Source of the DNA: Bettongia penicillata ogilbyi
Taxonomy: Eukaryota; Chordata; Mammalia; Diprotodontia; Potoroidae
Assembly (NCBI GenBank): GCA_023548195.1
Contig: JAJHZJ010000043.1
Span: 1,678,391 to 1,742,390 of the forward strand
Length of the DNA: 64,000 nt
Direction: 5' to 3'
A program made the position numbers and the translations under genes. The first letter of the stretch is position 1; each line of letters starts with the position of its first letter. The notes beneath the pieces were generated by a model that did no database searches, was not told the DNA's origin, and worked only from the letters and a program-made list of their open reading frames with translations. This document shows positions 10,355-20,970 of this stretch, in pieces.

Positions 10355-11105
10355 CTATTTCAGCAGATGACCTTGCCTATTTCACTGAGAAAATTGAGGT
10401 CAGATGCCATGATTTCCCTCATCTGCTGTACTGTACCACCCTACCTTCAAAATCCTTTGGAACCTTCCCTTGACCTTGCTTTCTTTGATGAGGACGTTCC
10501 TCTCTGTGTTAAGGCCAATTTCATTGGATTTTCTCCCTTCACTTCCCTCCTCTCTGTCTCTCCATTTTTATGTCTCTGTTTTTCTCTGTCTTGCCTTCTC
10601 CCCATTCTTTTTCTCTTTCTCTTTCTATCTATCCATTTCTCTCTATGTCTCTGTCTTTCCTCTATCTCCATCTCTGTCTCCCTGTGTATGTTTCTCTCCT
10701 TTTCTCTCATCTCTTCACCAGTGTCTATTGTTAATATGAAAACCAAACCTTTCACCTTTTGCTTTCCCCTGTTATTACCCTCTACTACTATTTTTTATCT
10801 TTCCTCTCTTTCACAAACTCCTGGAAAAAATACCCTGCTTTTCTTGATCCATTTTCTCCCCATTCTGCCCTGGTCAAGGTTACCAGTGATCTCTTGACTT
10901 AAGACTGAATCTCATCTACTCTCAGTCCTTACGTCCTCCCATGTGCCTGCAGCCCTTGACCCAGTGTCCCCCACTCTCCCCTCCTAGATCTTCTCTCCTT
11001 GCTCTGGGATCCTGCTTCCTGCAAGTTCTTTGTTTGTTGCTCTAGCTGTTTCTTCTCAGGTTCCTTTGCTCAATTCACATTATCAACTATTGAAATAGAG
11101 CATGT
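10355..11105 (+). pseudogene. L2 LINE, internal region through the RT domain
   Basis: L2 order is kept: GCAGATGACCTTGCCTATTT, CCCTCATCTGCTGTACTG, TGATGAGGACGTTCC, then after a TC-rich expansion CAAGGTTACCAGTGATCTC (10,876), CTGCAGCCCTTGACCCAGTG (10,948), GATCTTCTCTCCTTGCTCTG (10,988) and GTTTCTTCTCAGGTTCCTTT. These correspond to the L2 reverse transcriptase around its AAFDTVDH-type motif, but stops and shifts abound. The TC tract at 10,550-10,725 makes the Leu/Ser/Phe-rich frame 10367-10897 look long. Confidence 0.7.
10550..10725 (+). repeat. TC-rich tract within L2
   Basis: TCTCTGTCTC, TTTCTCTTTC and TCTATCTCC words replace or expand part of the host L2. Confidence 0.8.
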
Positions 11106-11400
11106 GTACTTGTCATTGGGGATGCTGGATAAATGCTGGAGATACAGAAATAAGGAAGACCCTGACACGGGAGCTGACAGGAGGGAGTGCCTATTTACTT
11201 ATTTCTTTGTGCGTCTCTCTGTTTGTGTAGTGTAAATGACCACATGTGAGCTGGAGGCATTCTGTGTCATTCCCGTGCTTCCTCATTCACAAGAATTGTT
11301 CATTTAGACCTAGAAGCTTTGCTCCTGCTAGAGATTCCAAAGTAGAATTTAAATGTAATTCTCATGAATGGGCCACTAGCCCTGCCAACCTTGTCATCAC
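11106..11400. other. Unassigned with a short L2-like complement
   Basis: GGGGATGCTGGATAAATGCT and GAGATACAGAAATAAGGAAG resemble a minus-strand L2 tail (about 11,110-11,200). The rest is unassigned. Confidence 0.4.
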
Positions 11401-11750
11401 TCTCCCCATCATCACCACCACATCTCCATTATGATTATGACCTCTATATATCATAGGTGATCATGGCTATAGCCAGCAGTAGCAGCACCATGTTCATGGG
11501 CATTGTCCCCCTATCACTACCACCTGCACCATCAGCACCCCAATCATACCCATTGCTACCTCCGTGATCACTTTCAAGATGACCACCACTATGCTCATGA
11601 CCATTATCATTCCCATAACCACCACCACCATCACGACGATCAGGGTCACAGCCACCACCACCACCACCACCTCCATAATTATTGCCATCATCACCATCAC
11701 CATAACCTTGACCATTGCCAAACCCCATCAGCATCATCACGAGTGTTGGC
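11400..11750 (+). repeat. CAY trinucleotide-rich tract
   Basis: CACCAC, CATCAC and CCATTATC units over about 350 bases. It gives a 130-residue His-rich frame (11503-11895) and a Gly/Asp-rich minus frame (11444-11740). Both follow from the repeat. The frame also runs on into the MIR that follows, which argues against a real gene. Confidence 0.85.
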
Positions 11751-11804
11751 CACTGCCATAATTACTTCTAGTGCTGACACTAGCTATGTATATGAGGGAA
11801 TAAT

Positions 11805-12045
11805 ATTAACACTGGTAGCAGCATTTATAGTGTTTCCTAAGCACCAGGTGCTGCTATTCAATTGTTATCTGATTAGATCCTCACAACAGTCCTGAGAGTA
11901 GGTGTTATTATTACCCCTACTTTATAAATGAGGAGGAAACTGAGGCAAACAGAGATTAAGTGACTTGTCCAAGCTTTAATTTGAACACTAGTAAGTATCT
12001 GAGTCTGGCTTTGAACTCCAGACCCGGAACTCTTTCCATTGCATC
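11805..12045 (-). mobile_element. MIR SINE, nearly complete
   Basis: The plus strand gives the MIR complement in order: CATTTATAGTGTTTCCTAAG, ATCTGATTAGATCCTCACAA, TTATTACCCCTACTTTATAA, GAGGAAACTGAGGCAAACAG, TTAAGTGACTTGTCCAAG, TTTGAACTCCAGACC and GCATCACC. Confidence 0.85.
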
Positions 12046-13050
12046 ACCTCACTATTTCAATCCTCCATGGATGTTATAGACTCATGAGCTTGTGTTGGTT
12101 TATGATGTGGAGAAGCAACAGTGAATGGGGTCAATTTTAGGCCCTTAAGAGATTTCCAGTCTTGTTGAGAAGATAACACATATAGGGTAGCAAATTAAAT
12201 GAAACAAAACAAAACAAAACAGATACATGAAGTATTCCTCTAGAGCAAGGGTTTCTAGTGTGTGTGTGTGTGTGTGGGGGACCCCTTTGACAGGCAATCT
12301 AAACCTAAGAAGACAAACCTTTGTCAGAAGAATGATTTTTAGTTGCATAAAATAAAATATGTACCATTACAAATTAAACAATTATATTAGAGTTTTTAGA
12401 AAGTTCATAGACTTCTTGAAATCTATCCCTAGACATCATGGAGGATAGGTCTGTGCACCTCAGGTTAAAGTCCCTACTTGAGATTTAGGGTGTTCATACC
12501 TAAAGCAGCACCTAAAGGACTTGTTTGTACCCTTTCTTCCCTCTCTCACCATTCAGGAAGAAAAGGAGCATTCGGCTTTCTTGCTGTAGTTACTCGAGTG
12601 GTGAGAAGCAGCTCCAAGCAAACCCATTCTAGATGCTCCCAGAAGAACTCGTGGAACTTGAGAGACAATTTGAGGAAAATACGCTGGTATTTTCCCCAAA
12701 ATTTAGGTTCCTGGCTCTTGGAGCTGAGGAAGCATCAGACTAAGGAGGTGACTTCTCCATGCTAAGAATGGACACCAGCTTGGAAGTGAGAAGTGCAAGA
12801 CAACCCAGGTTATGAGATGAATCCTTTATAAAGTCAGAGGTTGGAGAGAAGCCTAAGAAGAGAATGCTTGATACTGGACATATTGGTCATAAGCCAGGGA
12901 GGTGAGAAATCCCTCCGAATGAGTTCAAAAGTCTGAGGAACAAGGGTTAGATTTTCATATTACTTCATGGTCTTTGAGCTTGAGGGGAGAAGGTAAGGGG
13001 GTTGCTATTAGAGATCATAAGACTATAATTATTACCAAAGTAGAAGAGAT
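12046..13050. other. Unassigned with a short GT run
   Basis: A (GT) tract lies at about 12,258-12,275 and (AAAAC) repeats at 12,205-12,220. Otherwise I recognise no repeat and no exon. The 95-residue frame at 12478-12765 has no motif. Confidence 0.5.
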
Positions 13051-13125
13051 CTCCACATCCTCATTTCATGAGGAGGAAACTGAGACACAGAGCAGTGAAG
13101 GGTCTCCCCAGATCCAGATCTCCCC
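13050..13125 (-). mobile_element. MIR/CORE fragment
   Basis: TTCATGAGGAGGAAACTGAG with ACACAGAGCAGTGAAGGGTC is the CORE complement; only about 75 bases remain. Confidence 0.5.
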
Positions 13126-14189
13126 AGGACTAATGGACTTTTTGCCTCTTGGGAGGCTATAAGACCCTGCAGTGTGCTTGAGGCTCTCTGGAAATATTCT
13201 TTCAGATTGTTTTAGATTTTGAGAATTAGAATTCTTTTATAATCTTTCAGAATCCAACATTTAGCCCCTAGGGCTCGAAGTCCAATATCCAGATTCTGCT
13301 TTGCTTCACCGTATCCCCTATTTGTCCCTTTGTCAGAAAATATTTGATGTTATAGTTGGAGGCACAGCTGGGAATTTCATCTTTCCCCAAAGATCCCTAC
13401 ACTCCCTTGGATATGTATTTCCCCAACCACAGCTAGGAGAAGCTGACATTGATTGTTTTTGTCACATGCCAGTGGTCTCAGCTTCAAGGCTACTGATAAG
13501 CAGTTGAGTTTTCTCATTTCAGAAAGGAATGACAAGGCGATACATTCCGCCTAGTGCTTGACATCACAACTATTCCTCCACTCCTTGGGAGTGGAATTCC
13601 TGTCTAAAGTCAGAAGGCTTTGGTACCCATTGGGCAGGCTTTTCTATCTCTCTATGGGTTCTGTCCCAGAGAAAAGGTTCCATTTAGTAAAGCCAAGAAT
13701 AAGATACGCCCAAAAAAAACCTGGCCACTTTCTGGTGGTTCTGGTGTATTCTGGATTGTCCATTTCATTTTGTTAATTTTTCCTGTCACCCCTCACGATG
13801 GTTGGAATGAAACTTGTTAGGTCTATGTAGTCAATGACTTCTAGCAGCAAGCCCAGTCCTTTAGCACAGACTCTGAAACAATGGAAGTTTAGAGTTAATT
13901 AGTGAATTTTGCAGGGGAGATACACAAAGTCCCCACTCCAGGATCTCTTCATCTAATGTTCTCCTTTAGCCTCAGTTCAAGTTTTAGCTGTCCATCACAG
14001 GTATCAGTCTCTGCTATAATGAGATCATTAATGTTGTGGGTGAGCTTGAGTGCTTGGGAGGGTTATCAGTTTCATGGAATTAGCAATGGTGAGTAAGAGG
14101 AGCCTGCAACATCTTGCCTGGGTTGGATGGCATGGAAGAAGCATGATCAAGGTGGGCCAGCTGCTGCTGGCAGAATAGGACTTCCTGCT
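13126..14189. other. Unassigned
   Basis: No repeat family recognised across about 1 kb. Short frames (13301-13507, 13558-13820, 13902-14096) have no domains. Confidence 0.5.
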
Positions 14190-14330
14190 CAGTCAGCATC
14201 TGACTTCAAATAAAGGCTGGATGAACAGTGGGACATGTTCAGGAGTCCTGTTCAGGCAGAGCTCAGATTAGAGGCCTCTAATGTCCCTCCCAGATGAGAA
14301 TTTCTGGGATTTGGTATCATCCAGAAAAAG
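14190..14330 (+). repeat. CR1/L3 LINE 3' end
   Basis: CTTCAAATAAAGGCTGGATG, CAGGAGTCCTGTTCAGGCAG, AGAGGCCTCTAATGTCCCTC and GAGAATTTCTGGGATTT match the L3/CR1 3' end word by word. A related end is at 58.5 kb. Confidence 0.75.
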
Positions 14331-14590
14331 TGTGGTCAGAAGCAGGTGGCAGGTGGGCATCATGAACTCTACTAGTAACTACTGAAAGTTAACGATCCAG
14401 AAGAAGGACAGCTTAGGGTGCATTTAGCAAAGCACCTGGGGAGGACCCATGGAAGGAGAGGGATAGGAATCACTCGATTGAGAAGAGGGAGATGGGCTTC
14501 GGTCAGAACTGACATATGAATTAACCACATCTACCATATTACACATGCAAAGAAGCATTAAAATGGAACGATGGTGAGAGAAGTGGAGAG
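14331..14590. other. Unassigned
   Basis: No recognised repeat between the L3 end and the GA tract. Confidence 0.5.
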
Positions 14591-14591
14591 G

Positions 14592-14593
<2 letters not shown>

Positions 14594-14658
<65 letters not shown>
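14594..14658 (+). repeat. Pure GA dinucleotide tract
   Basis: Sixty-five consecutive bases of alternating G and A with no interruption. It is a perfect homopurine mirror repeat and the cleanest dinucleotide run in the window. Confidence 0.95.
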
Positions 14659-14661
<3 letters not shown>

Positions 14662-15165
14662 TTACATGTCAGGTACTGTGTCTTAGGTGAATCTGGGAGT
14701 GGCTTGCCTGAGCTCAGCTAGGGTCCCTCCTGAAATGGTTAGCTGGGTGAGGAAGTCACTGAGGAAGGGAGTAGGACCCTTGGGCAGGGATTTCTCCAGG
14801 ATAGGATGGAGCTAAAGAGGAAACCTAGAAAGAGTAGTCCAGAGAAGGGTTCAAGGTCATGTTTTCAAGGATTTGCAGTCCACTTTTTCCAGCAGTTAAT
14901 AAATTATTTATTTACCAATGTTGTGAAATCAATTTTAACAAAGATTGTTTACAAAATCTCCCCCCTCCACGATTTCCTCAAATAGACCTCTCAAGGTCAG
15001 TGCTCTCTGAAGTGTGTGTAAGGCGTCACTTGGCTGTGGACTTGTTTACTCTTCCCAGTGAAGGCCTGCAGAGCCGCCTCAGCCCATCAGATCCAGGGGT
15101 ACATTTGAGTTGGAACCAGGACAATGCCCAAGATTCCTTGAACTGCAGGAGGGCAAATAAAAGGA
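14659..15165. other. Unassigned; AT-rich block at 14,895-14,960
   Basis: The words GTTAATAAATTATTTATTTA and AAGATTGTTTACAAAATC (a forkhead-like TGTTTAC) lie close together. No repeat family seen. The 120-residue frame 14859-15221 has no domain and runs into L2. Confidence 0.4.
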
Positions 15166-15495
15166 TATTTTGTTTGCTAGCCACTTCCAGCTCCTTGGCC
15201 CAGACTATTTCTCATGCCTAGGAAGCTCTCCTTCCTCACCTCTGCCTATTGAAACACCTAGTTTCCATCAGGGCTCAGCTCAAAGGGCCACCTTGTACCT
15301 GGGGCCTTGCTTCCCCTCCCCCTGCTTTCCCAACTGCTCATGCTCCACATATCAAGCATCTGTTTTCATGTATTTTCCATAACTTTAGATCTAGATGGTC
15401 ACAACTAAGCAATGTCATCCCTTTGCGGATAAGGCCTAGTGCCTATAATTCAGTAGATGCTTAAACAGTGCCCATTGATTGACTGAACTGATCTT
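15165..15495 (+). repeat. L2 LINE 3' region
   Basis: CTCATGCCTAGGAAGCTCTC, CTCACCTCTGCCTATTGAAA, AGGGCTCAGCTCAAAGGGCC, then GTGCCTATAATTCAGTAGAT and a TTGATTGACTGA end, in L2 order. The tail is complete. Confidence 0.8.
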
Positions 15496-15765
15496 CCTGG
15501 GTTTAGTGCCATGATTAACAATGTGGGGCTACTCATTTGGAAAAGATGGAGAAATAAGAGCTAGGGAGGGGCGCAATCTGGTGGATTTGGTAATGGCTGA
15601 TAGCCCTTCATTGTAGTCAATGGGATCGCTTGGCCAGCCTCTGCTGGATCTGTGCACAGCCTGGGGGCTTCACATTTCTGCCCTTGACTTGGAGGGGGTA
15701 TGGATGGTGATCTGCTTTCATGAATGTAGATGACACAGAGCAGGGCAACTCAGCTGACACGCTGG
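15496..15765. other. Unassigned
   Basis: No recognised feature. Confidence 0.5.
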
Positions 15766-15767
15766 AT

Positions 15768-15910
15768 GAGTCAATCAGTAGGCATTTATTAAGCATCTAC
15801 TGTGTGCCAGGCACTCTGCTAAGCACTGAGGATCAAAGGAAAGCAAATGTGATTTCTGCTCTCAAGGAGCTCACAGCCTGGGGAAGCTGGGGAGATCCTA
15901 AGCCTAGCCC
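15768..15910 (-). repeat. L2 LINE 3' end
   Basis: AATCAGTAGGCATTTATTAA, TACTGTGTGCCAGGCACTCT and CTCTCAAGGAGCTCACAGCC on the plus strand are the L2 tail complement. Matching copies lie at 34.2, 43.0 and 46.9 kb. Confidence 0.8.
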
Positions 15911-16318
15911 TTGTAACCAGTATAAATGAAAGGAAAGGTACAAATGATCTTGCTGGGTTAGAGCACTGGCTCAGTCTGACTGAATATGAGCAAATGTGAG
16001 CAAATATAGGGCCTTTACTTGGGGTCCACACATTGACTTGATCAGTAGAAGATAGAAGAGAGGTCTTTTGAAATTTGTCTGAAAAAAATAATCTGAAGCT
16101 TTAAAAAATTTTCTTTCAATTTGACTGCTAGTTTAACAATAATCTATCAGCCCAAAGTGTAACATGTCCCTAAACTACGTAGAGTAGCCAGATTTTGGCT
16201 ACAGCCCCTCTGTCCTCTTGCCCTCATGAGATCTCCTCTGCTGTGCTGTGCTCTCTTATACGCAAGAGCTAAATCAGAGTTCTGCTTGCTCTCTGTTATA
16301 CTAAGTACCATCTAAACA
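15911..16318. other. Unassigned
   Basis: No repeat family recognised. AT-rich from 16,080 to 16,150. Confidence 0.5.
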
Positions 16319-16562
16319 TTATTGAGAGAGAAAAGGAAGTGGGGGAGGGAGAGACAGAGAGAAACAAAGACACTGAGAGTCACAGAGGCAGAGAGAGACA
16401 GAATAAGAGACACAGAGAAAGAAAAGACAGAATGAGAAAGAGGGACAGAGTGAAAAAAGGAGAGGGGAGACACAGATAGAGACAAAGAGAGGGGGGGAGG
16501 GAGAGGGAGGGAGGAAGGGAGAGAGAGAGAGAAAGAGAAAGAGAGAGAGAGAGAGAGAGAGC
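16319..16562 (+). repeat. GA-rich low-complexity tract
   Basis: AGAGAGACAGAG and GGGAGGGAGAG variants ending in a GAGAGA run. Ser/Leu-rich minus frames (16312-16658) are its shadows. Confidence 0.9.
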
Positions 16563-17564
16563 ATTTGGGATATCCTCTTTGATAAATGTGCACAAGCCAA
16601 GCCCTCCCTTCTCTATTCTAATCATCCTTGAATTTGGAAGAGGAGACACACTAAGCAAGTGTCAGAGATTGGACTCTGGCCACTGCAGCAAGGCTCTGAG
16701 CTGCTTCCCTTTCCCAATGGGACATTTTACTCCTGATTGTCTTTGATCCAGAGGAACAAGACTCCCAACTGGAAAGTGGTCGTGCCAAGATGCCCCACTT
16801 TGTAGTAGTGCCTGGGTTGAGTGGATAACGTTTGGAAGGGTCTCCCAAGCTCTACCTACCTCTGCATGTGCTCAGATGACTCCCCCAAACCTCTGCACAA
16901 TCACTTTGCATTTCCCTTTATTTCTCTGGGCTTGTTTGAATCGAGCAGACGGACAGATGGACATGGCTGCCAGCCCTGGCTTCTTCCTAACAAAGCCGGG
17001 TGAAAACGCTGCCTATTCCAGGGACAGCTTGGGCTGCTCTTGTTTCTTAGATTTTCCAGGACATCACATTCAATTCTCCAGGGTTCTGATTCTGAAGCAA
17101 GATAAGGCTTTTGTTTTGATTGAATTTTGCTTGAGATCAGTGATGACTGAGGCCAGGTTATTAAAAGAGCTCGCAAGACCCAGGTTGGAAATTCTCAGAG
17201 GCCAAGCTCAAGTTCATCTTTGAATTTCCAAAGGGCTTGGGAAAGGACTGAGGTCAGCTCTGCTCTTTCCCTTGCAAAGGAGTGGGAGGGATCAGAGGGT
17301 GGAATAATCTCCACTTGTGTTCATTCTTTTTTCACTAGGGGAAAAGCTCGTCAACTTCTCCCTCTTTGTTTTAAAAATAGATTTGTAGCATGTGAGCCAC
17401 TGGAGCCCTGCTTCCCCCTTTTAGAAACCTGAACTTGAGTCAGAAGGCGTCTCTAATACTGAACATGCAGCCCTGTGCACAGCCCTGCAGAGGACTGGGA
17501 GAAGGAGACTTGGAAGGGCTGGCAGGGAAGGAGTGGGGGAGAAGAGGCCTGAGCAGACACAGGG
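16563..17564. other. Unassigned; possible conserved stretch at 16,890-17,200
   Basis: No repeat recognised. The segment with CACTTTGCATTTCCCTTTAT and TTTTGTTTTGATTGAATTTT has the texture of conserved non-coding DNA. Overlapping frames on both strands (16876-17223, 16901-17176) show no domain. Confidence 0.35.
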
Positions 17565-17700
17565 ACAGCTGGATTGGGAGGCAGAGCCCCAGGGCAGCTC
17601 TACCACTTCCTCCCAGTGAGACCTCGAGCAAAAGGGGCCTCCTTTCTCTGGATCTTAGGATCCTCATCTAGAGAATGAGATGACTAGGTTAGACCAGTGG
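17565..17700 (+). mobile_element. MIR SINE fragment
   Basis: CTACCACTTCCTCCCAGTGA, GACCTCGAGCAAAAGG, GGATCTTAGGATCCTCATCT and AGAATGAGATGACTAGG follow the MIR core in order. Confidence 0.65.
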
Positions 17701-17870
17701 CATCAAAAGCAAATAGAAAGGAGGCCACTAAACCACATATAAGGATCCTTACAGCCACATATTGATTTAGAAAACCACATATTAACACTATCTATTTTCT
17801 ATTGTATTTTTCTAATTTTGTTAAATATTTTCCACTTGCCTTGTAATCTGGTTTGGGGTTTGGCACATCT
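17695..17870 (-). mobile_element. Probable hAT-type DNA transposon fragment
   Basis: The words CCAGTGGCATCAAAAGCAAA, AGGCCACTAAACCACATATA, GGATCC, CCACATATTGATTTAGAAAA and ATTGTATTTTTCTAATTTTG resemble a marsupial Charlie-like element that starts with a CAGNGGTGTCAAACTC-type end. One end only is visible; I see no 8-base duplication. Strand is arbitrary. Confidence 0.5.
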
Positions 17871-18095
17871 TTGCTAGATCACTCTGAGGTCCTTCCACCC
17901 ATGAGCATGAACGCATCCTTCAGCTTGGTCCTGTCTCCAGAGTGTGGGCCTGTACAGGACAGTCACCAAGTCCATGTTGGTGGGATTGAATGGCAAGACT
18001 TGAACCCTGCTTGACCCCAAAGGCAGAAACTGGAGCAATAAGTGAAAGCTGAAGAGAGAAAAGCCTCATTTCAGAGAAAAAGAAAATCAGCAGCA
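17871..18095. other. Unassigned
   Basis: No recognised feature. Confidence 0.5.
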
Positions 18096-18195
18096 AGGAT
18101 TAATGACAAGCAGGGTCATTGTAAAGGCTGAATGAAATGATCAGGTTAAAGCCCTTAGCAAGGCCTGCTACCTGATAAGCGCCATGCTAGCCTTT
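18096..18195 (+). mobile_element. MIR 3' end fragment
   Basis: CTGAATGAAATGATCAGGTT, AAAGCCCTTAGCAAGGCCTG and TGATAAGCGCCATGCT are the MIR end. Confidence 0.5.
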
Positions 18196-18204
18196 GTTGT
18201 TTCC

Positions 18205-18335
18205 ATCGCTGTTGCACCCTAGCTGCTCTTGGAGGGGATACCTTGGGAGATCCTTTCCCACCTCTTGAAAGCTTTCAAGCAGAGGCTGAGTGACTGCTTG
18301 CAAGGGATGAGGGAGCCCAATGAGGAGACTTCTCC
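18205..18335 (+). repeat. CR1/L3 LINE 3' fragment
   Basis: TTGGGAGATCCTTTCCCACC with CTTTCAAGCAGAGGCTGAGT and GACTGCTTGC match the penultimate part of the L3 3' UTR. Confidence 0.55.
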
Positions 18336-18590
18336 AACCACTGCTCAGTGCCAGCCCGCTGGTAAGGGGCACAGCCAAGATGTAAAGCCAGGTCCTCTTA
18401 CCAGCTTCAGGTCTTTCTCAAACAGGTAAATACATAACTCAAGAAGGTGGAATCCCAGATGGGGAGGTCTAGAAAGAACCACATTCAGTACAACACATAC
18501 CTCAAAGAAAGTCCCGTTATAACATACTTGAAAAATGATCACCCAGCCTTTGGAAGACCTCTGAGGTAGAGGAGCACCTCAGCTCCCGAG
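18336..18590. other. Unassigned
   Basis: No recognised feature. Confidence 0.5.
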
Positions 18591-18594
18591 GCAG

Positions 18595-18905
18595 CCCAGT
18601 CTGCCATGGGGCTGTTTAGATTATTAGGAAGTTGTTTTTCTCGCTTTTTCAATTCTAAATGAACCTTTTTGCAATTTCCCCCATTGCTTCTAGTTCCACC
18701 CTCCGGTTCCACCCAAACAGAATGACATGAGAACCTCCTCTAAAGGACAATCCTTCATATGCATGAAGATAGCTCTCATGTCCCTCCCTGAGTCTTTTCT
18801 TCTTCCAGCTAAAGATGCCCAGTACCTTCACCTGATCTCTATATAGCATGGACTCTGCCTCTTACTCCACCTTCCACAACCTTCTGAGTCAGCCGCTTCG
18901 GTCCC
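18595..18905 (-). pseudogene. CR1/L3 LINE, ORF2 end and 3' UTR
   Basis: Plus-strand words are the L3 complement: CCCCCATTGCTTCTAGTTCC, ACCCTCCGGTTCCACCCAAA, GAAGATAGCTCTCATGTCCC, CCCTGAGTCTTTTCTTCTTC, GCTAAAGATGCCCAGTACCT and ACCTGATCTCTATATAGCAT. The same order occurs at 56.8 kb. Reading frames are destroyed. Confidence 0.75.
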
Positions 18906-18989
18906 AGTGTGCCCTGCATCAGGCACACGAAGTACTGGGTGACCTTGGTCTTTTTAAATTATGGTCTTTTCCAGGTCTCAGGTCTCAAT

Positions 18990-19065
18990 TTGTCTGAGGC
19001 AATGATGTCATTGGTTCTCTCTGAGAATGAAGGTCATTCACCACCACAACCAAAAACAACGCCAG
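18990..19065 (+). repeat. 3' end of the RTE-like family seen at 31 kb
   Basis: ATGATGTCATTGGTTCTCTC, GAGAATGAAGGTCATTCACC and ACCACAACCA correspond to the end of the element at 31.66-31.71 kb. Only about 70 bases are present. Confidence 0.5.
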
Positions 19066-19099
19066 CCATCACACTGGGTAGTTGTGTCTCTGGACCAAA

Positions 19100-19262
19100 C
19101 ATTAGGCTTCCTTTAGCCTGATTTTCTACATCTGCAACTTTAGGATAACCGTTTCTGTTACATTTTCCTCAGGGGCTGTTGTGAGGGTCAATGAGACAAC
19201 ATGCGTAAAAGGTTTTGCAAGCCTTGAAATACTAGAAGAATGTCAGCTATCCTTGCTCTTAT
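19100..19262 (+). mobile_element. MIR SINE 3' half
   Basis: TTGTGAGGGTCAATGAGACA, ACATGCGTAAAAGGTTTTGC and GCCTTGAAATACTAGAAGAA fit the MIR tail; the start is weak. Confidence 0.6.
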
Positions 19263-20024
19263 GAGTTAAGCAGAGGGCTAGGCTGGCATCCTTGTCAGGA
19301 AGTCAGAGCTCCTCAATGTCAGTTGCTGATGCAGGATGCGTGTTTGAATGTTCATGGTAATTAGTCTTTGATTGGAGTATCAGAAACACATTAAAATGAC
19401 AAGTTTTATTCTGTTGATGAATTAATCAATGAAAGAGATCACGATTTTGTAATGCCATTTGAAATAGACCTTGGGATACAAGCTGTGGATGGGGGTATTT
19501 CCACTCCAAGTCCAGCCAGAGACTGAGAAAGTTGGAAGGAGCTCCCCTTCCCTGGCCTTATTTATCACACCAGAAAAACCATGAGAATTGACCCGATGGA
19601 CTCAGCTCTTATAAGTAGGAAGAAAGCTGAGGCCGAATCATATGAGCTACTCAGCCAGCCAAAGGGCAGTTTATAGTCCCATAAATCACAGGGCAATTTT
19701 CTTTTCTGCTTGGGAGGGCCTATCCCTGCCAGGTTTTTCCTTGGTGGCTCATAGGCAGGTGAAGTTGCTATTTGCAAGGGAAAAAAGACTTCAGCTTGAA
19801 CATGTCTTTTCTATTCAAAGCCTTGCCAGGATTATTCTCCTTTAAAAACCAGCCTGGAATTCCCTAAAGCCCCAGGCCCTCACATCCTTCCTTGAGGGGG
19901 GGTCATTCTATAGTTAGGACTAGCATTAGTAGGAGCTTGCTACCTTTCTTATAAGAAGAAAAGGCTTCTCAATTTCTGTCTTTGGTAACATAGGATGTCA
20001 GGTGTGGGTGGGGACAGAGTGAAT
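19263..20024. other. No recognised repeat; candidate conserved block at 19,360-19,470
   Basis: Bases 19,360-19,470 contain GGTAATTAGTCTTTGATTGG and GATGAATTAATCAATGAAAG, a dense set of ATTA/TAAT words in unrepeated sequence. That fits a homeodomain-rich conserved element. The inference comes from words only. No exon signal seen. Confidence 0.35.
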
Positions 20025-20162
20025 CTTCATTTTATAGGGGAACAAGGGAAGTCATAAAGAGGGGTAAGGAACATAACCAGAATCTCATAGCTACTAAGAA
20101 TCAGAACTAGAAACTGCATTTCATTCGCCCAGACTTTATGCCTAAGTATAATGCCAGCAAGG
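20025..20162 (-). mobile_element. MIR SINE fragment
   Basis: TTTTATAGGGGAACAAGGGA, CATAACCAGAATCTCATAGC and ACTAGAAACTGCATTT on the plus strand are the MIR complement. Confidence 0.6.
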
Positions 20163-20470
20163 CATTTCCTAAGATGAAAACAAAAATTGAAGGCTCCATG
20201 ATGTAGGAGAGAAGCATGCAAACTGGTGGAGACCTGGAAGTGGGCAGTGTTTTAAAGACAGTGATTTCAGATAAAAATACAACATAGACTCCAAATTTTG
20301 GAAACTTCTCAGAGTCATGGCATTGGGAAAAAATAACTCAAAACAGCATTGAGTGTTGGCAGAGCTTCTAGGAAATGAGCCGTCTGCGATATTATTGTCT
20401 GTGGTCTTGCAGTTTGGGGCCAACTTGGTGAAAAACAATCAGGTGGAAAAGAAGAAAATTAAACTGGTCA
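20163..20470. other. Unassigned
   Basis: No recognised feature; the 89-residue minus frame at 20169-20438 has no motif. Confidence 0.5.
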
Positions 20471-20474
20471 CCCC

Positions 20475-20970
20475 TTTTGACCCACAGTCATTCAACAAAC
20501 ACAGTGCGCCTGCTGTATGCCAGGCCCTGTGCATTTAGCTGGAGACACAGTGACAGAGGATGGGTCTCTCTTCTCTCAGGAAGTTTACATTTTAAGGGAA
20601 CTTACATTCTAATGAAGGTGGCATCAAGTACGTATTACATGCACACATATGTGTGTGTCTCTGTGTATGTGCCTACATATATGTGTACATGCCACTTAAA
20701 TGCAAAGTGAATAAAGGCAAACATATGCAAAACAATTAAATACAAACAATTTAGGAGAGAGGGCTGTAGCATGTGGGAGATCAGGAAAAGCTGAACTGTA
20801 GCTTAGAGGGAGGGGCGGACTATGGGAAGTCAAGGTAAAATGAGTGAGGGATAGCATTTTAGGCATGGGGTCAGCCAGTGCAAAGGCACAGAGGTGGGAG
20901 ATGGAATCCTTTATAAGGAATATTGAGGACTTGGATCCATGTAGGATCACAGAGTCAGGGAAACAGAGTA
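20475..20970 (-). repeat. L2 LINE 3' half with a TG/TA insert
   Basis: Tail complement at 20,485-20,625 (GTATGCCAGGCCCTGTGCAT, ACATTCTAATGAAGG) and body complement at 20,740-20,960 (GCATTTTAGGCATGGGG, TCAGCCAGTGCAAAGGCACA, GGAGATGGAATCC). Between them is a TATGTGTGTG simple repeat. Confidence 0.7.

Noticed and set aside
10367..10897. 176-codon plus frame
   Set aside because: It spans an L2 remnant and its TC expansion; not a host gene.
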